A stretch of 64,000 bases of DNA, from NCBI RefSeq assembly GCF_001457815.1, contig NZ_LN898216.1, forward strand, positions 62,001-126,000. The letters run 5' to 3'. Under the pieces are notes generated by a model that was not told where the DNA came from, searched no databases, and worked only from the letters and a program-made list of their open reading frames with translations. Within the stretch, counting starts at the first letter, position 1, and each line of letters begins with the position of its first letter. This stretch comes from Vitreoscilla massiliensis. GTDB lineage: Bacteria; Pseudomonadota; Gammaproteobacteria; Burkholderiales; Neisseriaceae. The position numbers and the translations under genes were made by a program. This document shows positions 8,844 through 17,596 of this stretch, in pieces.

Positions 8844-9860
8844 TTAATTGGCAGAGAATTTTTCAAACAAGAAATTGGCCGGTTTCACGCCTTCGCTGTC
8901 CAACCAGCCACGCACTGCCTCAACCATCGGCACAGGGCCACACAAATACACGTCGACATCGCCACCATTGAGCCACTCGTTTTCAATGTGTTGGGTCACA
9001 TAGCCTTTGCGCTCATGATTGCTATCGGCATCGACCACCACAGTACGGAATTCAAACCATGGCAAAGTGTCTTGCAGGTTTTGCAAGGTTTCCATAGACA
9101 CCAAATCGCAATCGCGGGTCACGCCAAACACCAAACGCACTGGCTGTTCCGAGCCTTCTTTTTGCAACACTTGCAACATGGACAAGAACGGCGCAATGCC
9201 CGTACCGCCAGCCAACATCACTACAGGCCGCTTGATGGGGCGCAAATAAAAGCTGCCATTGGGGCCAGTGAAGGACATTTTGTCACCGACTTTGGCAAGC
9301 TGGCTCAAATAACCACTCATCTTGCCTTCGGGCACGTTGCGCACCACAAAACTGGTGCGGCGGTTGCCCGGCTCGGAGCTGAAAGAATACGAGCGGTGTT
9401 CTTCTGTGCCGGGGATGCCCACGTTCACATATTGACCGGCCAAGAAATGAATGTCGGGTTGGTCTTCGTCCAATTCGATGTCAAAGGTAATGGTTGAATC
9501 CGACAATTGGTTCACATCGGTCAACGTGCCTTGGTATTTGTGGATGGTGGTTTTGCACACTTCAGACGAAGCCAAGATTTGGAACACCGCATCCGAGGTG
9601 ACTTTACATTGGCAGGCCAACACATAGCCTTGTTCGGCTTCTTCAGGGGTTAAGGCATCTTCGATGTAATTGTCTTCCGGCATGTCATAAGTGCCGGTTT
9701 CACAGAACGCGCGGCAAGTGCCACAAGCACCTTCACGGCAATCCATGGGAATGTTGATTTTTTGACGGTAGGCGGCGTCTGACAAGACTTCATTATTGGC
9801 AACGGTGATGAAACGGGTCACACCATCTTCAAATTGCAAGGCGACTTTATGATTAGACAT
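8844..9860 (-). CDS. benC: Benzoate 1,2-dioxygenase electron-transfer component
   Basis: 338 residues from the ATG at 9860 (ribosome site AGAGGA). The N-terminal plant-type [2Fe-2S] domain has Cys41, Cys46, Cys49 and Cys83. The FAD domain follows with RSYSFSS, then the NAD(P)H domain with GGTGIAPFLS. It passes electrons from NADH to the BenAB oxygenase. The 83-bp gap to benB holds nothing else that I recognise. Confidence 0.95.
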   Translation of the reverse strand: MSNHKVALQFEDGVTRFITVANNEVLSDAAYRQKINIPMDCREGACGTCRAFCETGTYDMPEDNYIEDALTPEEAEQGYVLACQCKVTSDAVFQILASSEVCKTTIHKYQGTLTDVNQLSDSTITFDIELDEDQPDIHFLAGQYVNVGIPGTEEHRSYSFSSEPGNRRTSFVVRNVPEGKMSGYLSQLAKVGDKMSFTGPNGSFYLRPIKRPVVMLAGGTGIAPFLSMLQVLQKEGSEQPVRLVFGVTRDCDLVSMETLQNLQDTLPWFEFRTVVVDADSNHERKGYVTQHIENEWLNGGDVDVYLCGPVPMVEAVRGWLDSEGVKPANFLFEKFSAN

Positions 9861-9943
9861 GATTCGGTCCTCTTCTCTCTTTGTTGTGTTCCAACGCATC
9901 ATGGCGGCGGTTAACCTAAGCCAACCGCCAACTGTGCTTATTT

Positions 9944-10444
9944 TTATATGTGATACACATCAATCACTTGGTTGATGTAATCGTTTTTCAGTACCACGTA
10001 CTTGCTTAAAATCTGCGGCGCATCACCGGAAAAATCGATGACGTAACGCGACATTCCAAAATAGCTGTAATTGGTTTTGTAGCGGAAACTCAAGGTATTC
10101 CAGTTAAAGCGCACGGTGGCTAGGTCGCCATTGCGCTCAATGATTTCAATATTGGCGATGTTATGGCAAGTGCGGGTGTCGGGCATGGTGGCCGATGAGC
10201 GCTCGGTTTTGATGCGGAACACACGGTCTTCCAAGCCTTGGCGGTCTGGGTAGTAAATCAGCGAAATTTCCGATTGTGGGTCTTCGGTCAATTTGTCGAA
10301 ATCGTCCCAAGCCGGCATCCAAAATGACGCCGTCGGTGCGTAACAAGTCAACCAGTTGTCCCATTCTTCGTCGTCTAAGTAACGCGCTTCGCGGTATAAA
10401 AATTGGCTGACAGCTTCTACGGTGATTTTTTCGTTGCTCATCAT
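9944..10444 (-). CDS. benB: Benzoate 1,2-dioxygenase, small (beta) subunit
   Basis: 166 residues, a ring-hydroxylating dioxygenase beta subunit of the SnoaL/NTF2 fold with FLYREARYLDDEEWDNWLTCYAP near the N-terminus. It has a structural role in the alpha3beta3 oxygenase. The start overlaps the benA stop as ATGA, indicating translational coupling. Confidence 0.95.
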   Translation of the reverse strand: MMSNEKITVEAVSQFLYREARYLDDEEWDNWLTCYAPTASFWMPAWDDFDKLTEDPQSEISLIYYPDRQGLEDRVFRIKTERSSATMPDTRTCHNIANIEIIERNGDLATVRFNWNTLSFRYKTNYSYFGMSRYVIDFSGDAPQILSKYVVLKNDYINQVIDVYHI

Positions 10445-11826
10445 GCCGCTCCTTCTGCATCTGCAATGGCTTTTTCCACTGCAATGGCGTGTTTCATCGT
10501 CGCTAACCAGTGTTGGTGTTGCGCCAAATACAAACCTTCGTCTTCGGTTTTGATGCAGCTGAGTTTCGGTTTCAGGCCGATTTCACTGGCAGCTTCATCT
10601 GGGCCTTGTATCCAGTGTTTGGAGCCGCGGCACATGTCGTTCCATTCCAGCTCTATGCCAGCATAACCGGCTTGGCAAGCACGGAATTCTTCCAAATCGT
10701 CGGGGGTTGCCATGCCTGAAGCATTGAAGAAGTCTTCGTATTGGCGAATGCGGCGTGCGCGGGCGTCGGGTGCTTCACCCACAGGGGCGATGCAGTAAAT
10801 CGTCACTTCGGTTTTGTTGACCGAAATCGGGCGCAACACCCGAATTTGCGAACCAAATTGGTCCATCAAATACACATTCGGGTACAAACACAAATTGCGC
10901 GAGCGTTCTATCATCCATTTCGACATCGCTGCACCGTATTTTTCGGTGTATTCGGCGGCTTTAGGGAAGTTAGGACGGTCTTCGGGATTGCCCCATTGGG
11001 TCCACAACAACATGTGGCCATTGTCAAAACCGTAAGAGCCACCGCCTTGCTTGCCCCAAGAGCCTGCGCTCATGGCACGCACATTGTCGTTCTCTTGTTG
11101 TTTTTCTTTGCGCTGTTGCGTGGTCGCGGCGTAATTCCAGTGCACGGCCGACACGTGATAGCCATCGGCACCGTTTTCAGCAGTCAGTTTCCAGTTGCCT
11201 TCGTAAGTGTAGCTGGATGAACCGCGCAACACTTCCAAGCCTTGATCGGATTGGTCGACAATCATGTCGATGATTTTGGTGGTTTCGCCCAAGTATTCGG
11301 TCAAAGGCAAGACATCGGCATTCAAGCTGCCAAACAAAAAGCCTTTGTAGCTCTCAAAACGTGCCACTTTTTTCAAATCGTGTGAACCTTCGTGGTTGAA
11401 ACAATCTGAATAACCGGCTTCGCCTGGGTCTTTGACTTTCAGCAATTTGCCTGAGTTATTGAACGTCCAACCGTGAAATGGGCAGGTGTAAGTGGCTTTG
11501 TTGCCGCGTTTGTAACGGCACAATTGCGCGCCACGGTGTGAGCAGGCATTAATCATGGCATTGAGTTCGCCATTTTTATTGCGGGCAATCAATACCGGTT
11601 GACGGCCGATGTGGGTGGTGTAGTAATCGTTGTTGTTGGGGATTTGGCTTTCGTGTGCCAGATACACCCAATTGCCTTCAAAGATGTATTTCATTTCCAA
11701 ATCAAACAGAGTTTGATCGGTAAACACGGAACGGTGTAATTTAAACTCGCCGCTTTCAAAATCTTCAACCAACAAATCATCAATGTGATCCAGATGGCTG
11801 ACGCTGAGAATAGGGATAGAGGGCAT
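10441..11826 (-). CDS. benA: Benzoate 1,2-dioxygenase, large (alpha) subunit
   Basis: 461 residues from the ATG at 11826, which has GGAGA just upstream; a TTG at 11838 is less likely. Rieske ligands are Cys95/His97 (CSHRG) and Cys115/His118 (CPFHGW). The mononuclear iron site is Asp221, His224 and His229 (ENGADGYHVSAVH). The enzyme dihydroxylates benzoate. The alternative, a toluate or anthranilate dioxygenase, is less likely because cat genes, benD and benE flank it. Confidence 0.95.
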   Translation of the reverse strand: MPSIPILSVSHLDHIDDLLVEDFESGEFKLHRSVFTDQTLFDLEMKYIFEGNWVYLAHESQIPNNNDYYTTHIGRQPVLIARNKNGELNAMINACSHRGAQLCRYKRGNKATYTCPFHGWTFNNSGKLLKVKDPGEAGYSDCFNHEGSHDLKKVARFESYKGFLFGSLNADVLPLTEYLGETTKIIDMIVDQSDQGLEVLRGSSSYTYEGNWKLTAENGADGYHVSAVHWNYAATTQQRKEKQQENDNVRAMSAGSWGKQGGGSYGFDNGHMLLWTQWGNPEDRPNFPKAAEYTEKYGAAMSKWMIERSRNLCLYPNVYLMDQFGSQIRVLRPISVNKTEVTIYCIAPVGEAPDARARRIRQYEDFFNASGMATPDDLEEFRACQAGYAGIELEWNDMCRGSKHWIQGPDEAASEIGLKPKLSCIKTEDEGLYLAQHQHWLATMKHAIAVEKAIADAEGAA

Positions 11827-11858
11827 GATGTTCTCCAATCAAACACTGTCTGTTTTTC

Positions 11859-11889
11859 CATCAAAGCGGCTTTACAGGCCGCTTTGATG
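11859..11889. repeat. Intercistronic stem-loop between catA and benA
   Basis: Perfect 12-bp arms CATCAAAGCGGC and GCCGCTTTGATG surround a 7-base loop. One arm includes a DUS-like word (11872-11882). On the sense (minus) strand no T-run follows, so this looks like a processing or attenuation stem inside the cat-ben transcript, not a full terminator. Confidence 0.6.
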
Positions 11890-11910
11890 CTTGTTTTATG
11901 ACTTCAGGTG

Positions 11911-12837
11911 TTAAGCAGCAACGCGGCGGCGCTCTACTTCAGAAGAAGGAGCCGTGTCCTTGTCTTTCACCAATTCCACATTAAAGGTAATGTGTTTGAC
12001 TGGACGGCTGCCATCCACGCCCAAGCGTTTGATTTCAGCAGCATCGGTCACGTCGGTGGCCACAGCCACCAAACCATCACGGGTAGCGAAGGCGAAGTCA
12101 TCCCACAGGTATTGGTCACCCTCAATATTGAATTGGGTGGTCAATTTGCGGTAGCCCGGTGCAGACACGAAATAATGCACGTGCGATGGGCGATTGCCAT
12201 GGCGACCCAATTTGTTCAACAAAGCCTGAGTCGTGCCTTCTGGAGGACAACCATAGCCCACTGGCATGGTGGTTTGCGCCAAGTAATGACCATTGCCATC
12301 GGCGATGATGGTGCGGCGCAAATTGAATTCAGATTGGCGTTTGTCAAAGAATGAGTAAGTGCCCAGACCATTGGCGTGCCAGATTTCGACTTTGGCGCCT
12401 TCAATCACATTGCCTTCAGTGTCTTTTACCACGCCTTCGATGAACAAAGTGTCCAAGGTGTCTGATTCAGAACCATCGTCCATGCGTGCAAAACCCACGC
12501 TTTCTGGCGCACCAGACACGTATAACGGGCCTTCAATCGTGCGTGGCGTACCGCCAGTCAAACCGGCTTTGGCATCGGCTTCATCAGCACGCAAATCCAA
12601 GAAATGCTCCAAGCCCAAACCTGCCGCCAACAAGCCCAACTCATTGGCTTGACCCGCGTCAGTCAGGTACTCAATGCCTTTCCACAATTCGCTTTGGCTG
12701 ATGTCCAAATCTTCAATGGCTTTGAATAAATCACTTAACAAACGCACCACCACTTGTTGCACCCGTGCATCGACTGGGCCCGTGGCTGTGTCCACATTCA
12801 TTTTTGTAACCAACGCGTCAATTTTTGCATGTTCCAT
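11911..12837 (-). CDS. catA: Catechol 1,2-dioxygenase
   Basis: 308 residues. Non-haem Fe(III) ligands of intradiol dioxygenases are visible as Tyr161 (GLGTYS), Tyr195 (PVGYG), His219 and His221 (PSHVHYF). The N-terminal ~100 residues form the helical dimer domain of CatA. It opens catechol between the hydroxyls to cis,cis-muconate. A 93-bp gap separates it from catC. Confidence 0.95.
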   Translation of the reverse strand: MEHAKIDALVTKMNVDTATGPVDARVQQVVVRLLSDLFKAIEDLDISQSELWKGIEYLTDAGQANELGLLAAGLGLEHFLDLRADEADAKAGLTGGTPRTIEGPLYVSGAPESVGFARMDDGSESDTLDTLFIEGVVKDTEGNVIEGAKVEIWHANGLGTYSFFDKRQSEFNLRRTIIADGNGHYLAQTTMPVGYGCPPEGTTQALLNKLGRHGNRPSHVHYFVSAPGYRKLTTQFNIEGDQYLWDDFAFATRDGLVAVATDVTDAAEIKRLGVDGSRPVKHITFNVELVKDKDTAPSSEVERRRVAA

Positions 12838-12930
12838 CGTAAAACTCCTTTGTAATAACTGATTGTTTATGATTCACTGAATTAAGGTGTCGTCACACTT
12901 CTGCGAGTGCATCGCCACACCTGAAACTGC

Positions 12931-13221
12931 TTATGAGTCGTCGTCACGCACCGATGACGGATGACGATTCAATGCCATTACCTCCACATCCATATACGGA
13001 TACAAAGGCAGACCTTGCAAGATGGTGTGTAATTCTTCATTGCTGGCCACATCAAAAATACTGATGTTGGAATACTGGCCCGTCACGCGCCAAATGTGGC
13101 GCCACTTGCCTTGACGTTGCAAGTCTTGAGAATAGGCTTTCTCAACGGCTTTGATTTCGGCCGCTTGTTCAGCTGGCATATCCAAAGGGATATGCACGTC
13201 CATGCGCACGTGAAACAGCAT
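12931..13221 (-). CDS. catC: Muconolactone delta-isomerase
   Basis: 96 residues, the normal length of CatC, opening MLFHVRMDVHIP with IWRVTGQYSNISIFDVASNEELH in the middle, typical of the family. It isomerises muconolactone to 3-oxoadipate enol-lactone, feeding PcaD. It starts 14 bp after catB. Confidence 0.95.
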   Translation of the reverse strand: MLFHVRMDVHIPLDMPAEQAAEIKAVEKAYSQDLQRQGKWRHIWRVTGQYSNISIFDVASNEELHTILQGLPLYPYMDVEVMALNRHPSSVRDDDS

Positions 13222-13235
13222 GATGTCTCCTTGGG

Positions 13236-14345
13236 TTATTGATGACGCAAAGCGTCGATTTTGTTTTCGTCTACCACTACACCCAAACCCGGTGCTGTTG
13301 GTAAGTGCAATTCAAAGTCGCGGTATTGCAGCGGCTCAGTCAAAATTTCTTCGGTCAACAGCAAAGGCCCAAACAATTCGGTGCCAAAAGCCAAGTTTTC
13401 AAACGTGGCAAACGTGTGAGCAGAGGCGATGGTGCCTATTGGACCTTCCAACATGGTGCCGCCATACAAATCAATGCCAGCCAATTTCGCCACCGTAGCC
13501 ACTTCTTTCGCTTCCAATAAACCACCCGATTGGGCAATCTTCACCGCAAACACATGCGCACCGTGATTTTTGGCCACACGGTAAGCGCTGTATGGGCCAG
13601 TCAAAGCCTCATCCGCCATGATTGCCACATCAAAACGCTCGGTTAAGCGGCGCAGCGCATCGGTGTTTTCAATCGCACACGGCTGTTCGACCAAATCGAT
13701 GCCGCCGTCTTGCAAGGCTTGGATGCCGTGTATGCATTCCATTTCCGACCAAGCGCGGTTCACATCCACGCGCACGCTCACGTCTTTGCCCAAAGCCTGT
13801 TTGATGGCAATCACGTGCTCCACATCTTGTTGCCAAGGGTTGGAACCGATTTTCAATTTAAAGGTGTTGTGGCGTTTGGCCGCAATCATTTTTTGGGCTT
13901 CGGCAATGTCTTTGTCAGTGTCGCCCGAGGCCAAAGTCCACAATACTGGCAAGCTGTTACGCAAACGGCCGCCCAACAATTCGCTCAAAGGCACGCCCAA
14001 GCGCTGCGCTTGGATGTCGAGCAAGGCGGTTTGCACCGCACATTTGGCAAAGCGGTTGCCATTAATGGCTTTGTTGACCTGTTTTAAGGTTTGCGCCACA
14101 TTGTCGCTCTTGTCTTGCAACAACAAGGGAGCGAAATAATGTTCGACATTGGCTTTCACGCTTTCAGGGCTTTCAGCGGCATAATTCAGGCCGCCTATGG
14201 TGGTGGCTTCGCCCCAACCGACCAAGCCGTCTTCGGTGGTGATTTTCACCAATACCAAGGTTTGCACCTGCATGGTGGTAACCGACAGTTTGTGCGGTCT
14301 GATGGTAGGAATGCCTACGATTAAAGTGTCTACTGATGTGTACAT
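13236..14345 (-). CDS. catB: Muconate cycloisomerase
   Basis: 369 residues, enolase superfamily. The catalytic bases are Lys165 (KLKIG) and Lys269 (VKIAQSGG); metal ligands are Asp194, Glu220 and Asp245. It lactonises cis,cis-muconate to muconolactone. It is the promoter-proximal gene of the whole catabolic run and faces catM across 109 bp holding the operator sites. Confidence 0.95.
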   Translation of the reverse strand: MYTSVDTLIVGIPTIRPHKLSVTTMQVQTLVLVKITTEDGLVGWGEATTIGGLNYAAESPESVKANVEHYFAPLLLQDKSDNVAQTLKQVNKAINGNRFAKCAVQTALLDIQAQRLGVPLSELLGGRLRNSLPVLWTLASGDTDKDIAEAQKMIAAKRHNTFKLKIGSNPWQQDVEHVIAIKQALGKDVSVRVDVNRAWSEMECIHGIQALQDGGIDLVEQPCAIENTDALRRLTERFDVAIMADEALTGPYSAYRVAKNHGAHVFAVKIAQSGGLLEAKEVATVAKLAGIDLYGGTMLEGPIGTIASAHTFATFENLAFGTELFGPLLLTEEILTEPLQYRDFELHLPTAPGLGVVVDENKIDALRHQ

Positions 14346-14383
14346 TTTTTCACTTTCAATCTTGTTTGATTGCTCTGTTTGAT

Positions 14384-14398
14384 ATACCTTAAAAGAAT
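14384..14398. promoter_or_regulatory. Second, degenerate CatM/BenM-type site
   Basis: ATAC-CTTAAAA-GAAT: one base off ATAC-N7-GTAT. It lies nearer to catB and its centre is 52 bp from that of the perfect site. In Acinetobacter, BenM and CatM bind a strong site plus weaker secondary sites to switch between repression and activation. Confidence 0.6.
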
Positions 14399-14435
14399 GA
14401 ATTACATATGTCCAAGATTGAATTTGTATTTTTCT

Positions 14436-14450
14436 ATACTTTAAAGGTAT
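14436..14450. promoter_or_regulatory. Perfect LysR operator ATAC-N7-GTAT for CatM/BenM
   Basis: ATAC-TTTAAAG-GTAT, exactly the recognition pattern known for BenM and CatM. It ends 4 bp before the catM start, so binding should also repress the regulator's own gene, while muconate-bound protein activates catB in the other direction. Confidence 0.85.
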
Positions 14451-14454
14451 TGAT

Positions 14455-15369
14455 ATGGAATTACGGCATTTGCGCTACTTTGTGGCAGTGGCTGAGGAGC
14501 AAAGCTTTACCAAAGCCTCGGAAAAATTGTTCATTGCACAGCCTCCATTGAGTCGACAAATTCAGAATCTGGAATCTGAATTGGGCATACAACTGTTCGA
14601 GCGTGGCAGCCGGCCGTTAAAGCTCACCGATGCCGGACAATTTTTTTACCAACACGCCGTCACTTTATTGGCCAAGGCCGAAGAAGTGAAAACCATGACC
14701 AAGCGCATCGGTTTGATAGAAACCACCATACGCATGGGCTTTGTCGGCTCTTTGCTGTATGGCCTGTTGTCGCGCATCGTGTATGCGTTCAAACAGCAAC
14801 AACCACAACTGAAAATCGAACTGATAGAAATGGGTACGGCGGAACAAATTCACGCCCTAAAAGAAGGCCGCATCGACATCGGCTTCGGGCGTTTGCGCAT
14901 TTCGGATTCGGCGGTAAGGCGGGTATTGCTGCGCGAAGAGCGTTTGGTTTTGGCCACCCACAGCAGCCATCCGTGGGCCAACAATCAAGACGGCCTGTAT
15001 TTGGCCGACATCGCCGACCAAGCCTTATTGCTCTACCCCAATACCCCCAAACCAAATTTCTCCACGCAAATTCTGGCTTTGTTTACCGAGCATGGTTTGG
15101 AACCGAAAAATCACAAAGTGGTGCGCGAAATCCAATTGGCTCTTGGTTTGGTGGCAGCGGGCGAAGGCGTGGCTGTCGTGCCCGAAAGCTCAAAAGCCAT
15201 CCGCATCCCCAATTTGCATTACATTCCGCTCTTGGACAACGATGCCGTCAGCCCCATTTTCTTGGCCACCCGCAGCATGGACGACAGCGACTACATCCAA
15301 TCCTTGTTCGACTGCATTTACCACATTTATGACGAAGAACACATTCCTTACCAACGCTATACTCCCTAA
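14455..15369 (+). CDS. catM: LysR-type regulator of catechol/benzoate degradation (CatM/BenM-like)
   Basis: 304 residues. The N-terminal winged helix reads MELRHLRYFVAVAEEQSFTKASEKLFIAQPPLSRQIQ, near the form seen in BenM, CatM and CatR. The effector domain follows and is expected to bind cis,cis-muconate and perhaps benzoate. It is divergent from catB with a perfect ATAC-N7-GTAT site between. It is the only regulator in the cluster, so it probably controls all ben, cat and pca genes. Whether it behaves more like BenM (two effectors) or CatM cannot be read from the sequence. Confidence 0.88.
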   Translation: MELRHLRYFVAVAEEQSFTKASEKLFIAQPPLSRQIQNLESELGIQLFERGSRPLKLTDAGQFFYQHAVTLLAKAEEVKTMTKRIGLIETTIRMGFVGSLLYGLLSRIVYAFKQQQPQLKIELIEMGTAEQIHALKEGRIDIGFGRLRISDSAVRRVLLREERLVLATHSSHPWANNQDGLYLADIADQALLLYPNTPKPNFSTQILALFTEHGLEPKNHKVVREIQLALGLVAAGEGVAVVPESSKAIRIPNLHYIPLLDNDAVSPIFLATRSMDDSDYIQSLFDCIYHIYDEEHIPYQRYTP

Positions 15370-15453
15370 AGCAGCAATATAATCAAAAACATGCCTAGAG
15401 CAACTGCTTTTACACATGATTACCGGTGGTGTTTTTATGCCATAAGTGTTTAT

Positions 15454-15475
15454 TTACATGGAACATTCTATGTAA
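15454..15475. promoter_or_regulatory. 22-bp operator-like palindrome
   Basis: TTACATGGAA, then CA, then TTCTATGTAA: ten-base arms with nine matched positions. It lies 51 bp upstream of the broken gene at 15527 and 84 bp past catM. It may be the orphan operator of that decayed gene. Confidence 0.45.
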
Positions 15476-15526
15476 TGTAATTGTTTTTAAACACACAATA
15501 AATTGGATACAGAAGCAATCAATTAC

Positions 15527-15958
15527 ATGCAAACTTTAGACACATTTGTGAAGTAACAAAGCTATCTGAGTGTGGATGACTGCATAGAGCTGTACCGCAA
15601 TGAAATCTGCACAGATGAGGTAGGGTTGTGGCGCACCAAAGAGGCTTTGGTAGAGGAGTTTCCAATGCTTTCAGCTCCGTATTTGCAATGGCTCTTAAGT
15701 GCCATCATTTTGTTGCGCCTCATGGAAAAAGGCGGCCATGCCGTGCCTGCCATCAATGGTGATGGCAAGGCTTTATTGGGCAAGCGGCAATATTTGCCCG
15801 CAGAAGCATCTGCGCAACATTTGGCACAATACTGTTGAGACCCTCCCGATTTTGGTGCCGACGGTTGTGGTGTGTGCTTGGCATCTGACTTAACGCTGGA
15901 CGAGCGTGCACAAGGATGGGCCGCCTACAGAATGCGCTTGCCACAAGGCTATGCCTAA
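15527..15958 (+). pseudogene. Small unknown gene broken by two in-frame stops
   Basis: From the ATG at 15527 a single frame runs for 144 codons to the TAA at 15956, interrupted by TAA at codon 10 (15554-15556) and TGA at 15836-15838. The frame stays protein-like throughout (LVEEFPMLSAPYLQWLLSAI, then DPPDFGADGCGVCLASDLTL after the TGA), so this looks like a recently decayed gene. The longest intact piece is 88 codons from a GTG at 15572. I do not recognise the family. Sequencing error is possible but two independent point stops make it less likely. Confidence 0.55.
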
Positions 15959-16027
15959 ATACTCTGGCCATTTCAAATCAAGACAAAAGCGGCCTGTAAA
16001 CTCCAATCAGCCATAATTCATATACTT

Positions 16028-17026
16028 TCAAGCCTGTTTGAGCAGATTTTCCAAGTCTTTCAAGGTAGCGGCAGCGGTCGCTTGTGGCGATGAAGCACCG
16101 CCTTGCACGCACAGTGCGCCCATTTCCCGCGTCACCACTTGCATGGCCTTGTTTTTGCCGTTCACGCGGTAAAACACATGTTCGGCATCGACGGCGCGCA
16201 CCGCCACACCAGCGCTCACCTTGCCGTCTTGTACCGTGATATGGCCGATTAAACGCGGCATCAAGCCTTGCGCACGCCATGCGGCCATATCGGCGGCCTG
16301 TAAATGTGCCATGCCTGCTCTGGCAATAGTGTGAATGGTGAGGTCGGTATTGAATAAGGCATTGGCGATGATGGTGATTTTGGCGGCCGTGTCCCAGCCA
16401 TCGGTGTCAAACGAGCTGTCGGCCTCAGCAATGCCGTCCGCTTGCGCTTGTTGCAAAGCCTCATCGAATCCAATGCCCGCGTGCATCATTTGATTGAGAA
16501 TGAAATTGGCCGTGCCGGTGAATATGCCCTCTATCGCCAACACCTCACAACCGGCCAACTGTCTTTGCACAAAATCCACCGTCGGCAAGGCCGCCGCCGT
16601 GGCGCCGCTCACCAACAAAGACAAGCCCGCCTGTTTGGCCGTGTCAAACAATTCACGCCCATGCAGCGCCAAAGCGCCTTTGGAAACGGCTATCACCTGC
16701 ATATTGTGGCGCAAGGCATGGCGCAAATACACCAAACCCATGCCGCCGGTTTGAAAATCGCTAGTCCCCGTTTCTATCAACACATCGGCCTGTAAGGCTT
16801 GCAAAAACGCCTCGCCCGTCAAACCCTCAGTCCAATTGGGCGACACCAAATCTGCAGCTTGCAAACCGTGTGCATACAAGATGCCCGCACGCGAACGGCA
16901 CACGCCAACCAAACGCACATCAACGCCATAACGCTCGCGGTACGTGGCTTGGCGTTGCCACAACAATTGCGCGATGTGGCTACCAACATTGCCAAAGCCA
17001 GTAATGGCGACATTCAAAGTTTTCAT
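16028..17026 (-). CDS. Homoserine dehydrogenase-family protein
   Basis: 332 residues from the ATG at 17026. Rossmann motif GFGNVGSHIAQLL is at the N-terminus, and the homoserine dehydrogenase signature region is recognisable in AIEGIFTGTANFILNQM with DGWDTAAKI. There is no C-terminal ACT domain, so the length is that of a short homoserine dehydrogenase. It would reduce aspartate semialdehyde to homoserine. The start has a poor ribosome site, and an ATG at 17062 in frame is an alternative. DUS-like words occur inside the gene (16293-16303) and just after its stop (15989-15999). Confidence 0.8.
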   Translation of the reverse strand: MKTLNVAITGFGNVGSHIAQLLWQRQATYRERYGVDVRLVGVCRSRAGILYAHGLQAADLVSPNWTEGLTGEAFLQALQADVLIETGTSDFQTGGMGLVYLRHALRHNMQVIAVSKGALALHGRELFDTAKQAGLSLLVSGATAAALPTVDFVQRQLAGCEVLAIEGIFTGTANFILNQMMHAGIGFDEALQQAQADGIAEADSSFDTDGWDTAAKITIIANALFNTDLTIHTIARAGMAHLQAADMAAWRAQGLMPRLIGHITVQDGKVSAGVAVRAVDAEHVFYRVNGKNKAMQVVTREMGALCVQGGASSPQATAAATLKDLENLLKQA

Positions 17027-17073
17027 AAGAGAGACACGTTTAATACAAGATGGGTGCAACATAAACGCGGACA

Positions 17074-17103
17074 AGCGGCCTGTAAAGGTTTACAAGCCGC
17101 TTG
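17074..17103 (-). terminator. Hairpin with DUS-like word after the 17.1-kb secreted-protein gene
   Basis: AAGCGGCCTGTAAA, then a short loop and TTTACAAGCCGCTT: near-perfect arms with one mismatch. It lies between the stop at 17121 and the homoserine dehydrogenase-like start. Confidence 0.6.
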
Positions 17104-17120
17104 TTGATGCAAAATCCAGA

Positions 17121-17495
17121 CTATTGCGGCGCTAGCAATTGGTAAGACTCGCGCGGCTCAGAGCCTTGATTGTGTTTTTTGAAATACTGCAATTGGATGC
17201 GCTGCCCTTGCTTCAATGCCAATCGCGGCACTGGGCTGATGTTGACATCTAACTCGGCCCGCGGCTTGAATGCGGCGCACTGACTGTCAGCGCGGCCACT
17301 GACGCTGACATGGCTGATGCGCAAACGCACCGACAAATCCGACCGTTCGTATTCGCCCTCAGGCCCATTGATGTACACCGTGCGCGTGGACGTGTCTTGC
17401 AACACCTTACCGTGTATCACACAGCTTTCCACATACGAAGCCTGCGCCCACACAGGCAATGCGACCAAGACCGTGATGCAGCCTATTTTCCACAT
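17121..17495 (-). CDS. Small predicted secreted protein, unknown function
   Basis: 124 residues from the ATG at 17495 (ribosome site GGGAG). A signal peptide MWKIGCITVLVALPVWAQA is followed by about 105 residues with two cysteines (SCVIHG and QCAAF) that could form a disulphide in the periplasm, and a beta-rich composition. I do not recognise the family. A DUS-pair terminator at 17564-17590 lies upstream and belongs to the next gene. Confidence 0.7.
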   Translation of the reverse strand: MWKIGCITVLVALPVWAQASYVESCVIHGKVLQDTSTRTVYINGPEGEYERSDLSVRLRISHVSVSGRADSQCAAFKPRAELDVNISPVPRLALKQGQRIQLQYFKKHNQGSEPRESYQLLAPQ

Positions 17496-17563
17496 GGCAA
17501 ACTCCCGAAGTACGTTGTCCTCGCATTGTGGCAGCATCGAGCTGTTAGCTCAAATCCCAATGC

Positions 17564-17590
17564 TTACAGGCCGCATAATGCGGCCTGTAA
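17564..17590. terminator. Inverted DUS-like pair terminator
   Basis: TTACAGGCCGC, five bases, GCGGCCTGTAA. It lies 7 bp after the stop of the NYN-domain gene and marks the end of the recD-greB-NYN transcript. Confidence 0.75.
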
Positions 17591-17596
17591 GATGGT

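Noticed and set aside
15836..15838. TGA as a selenocysteine codon
   Set aside because: A second stop (TAA) interrupts the same frame, no SECIS-like hairpin is evident after the TGA, and the family is unknown.
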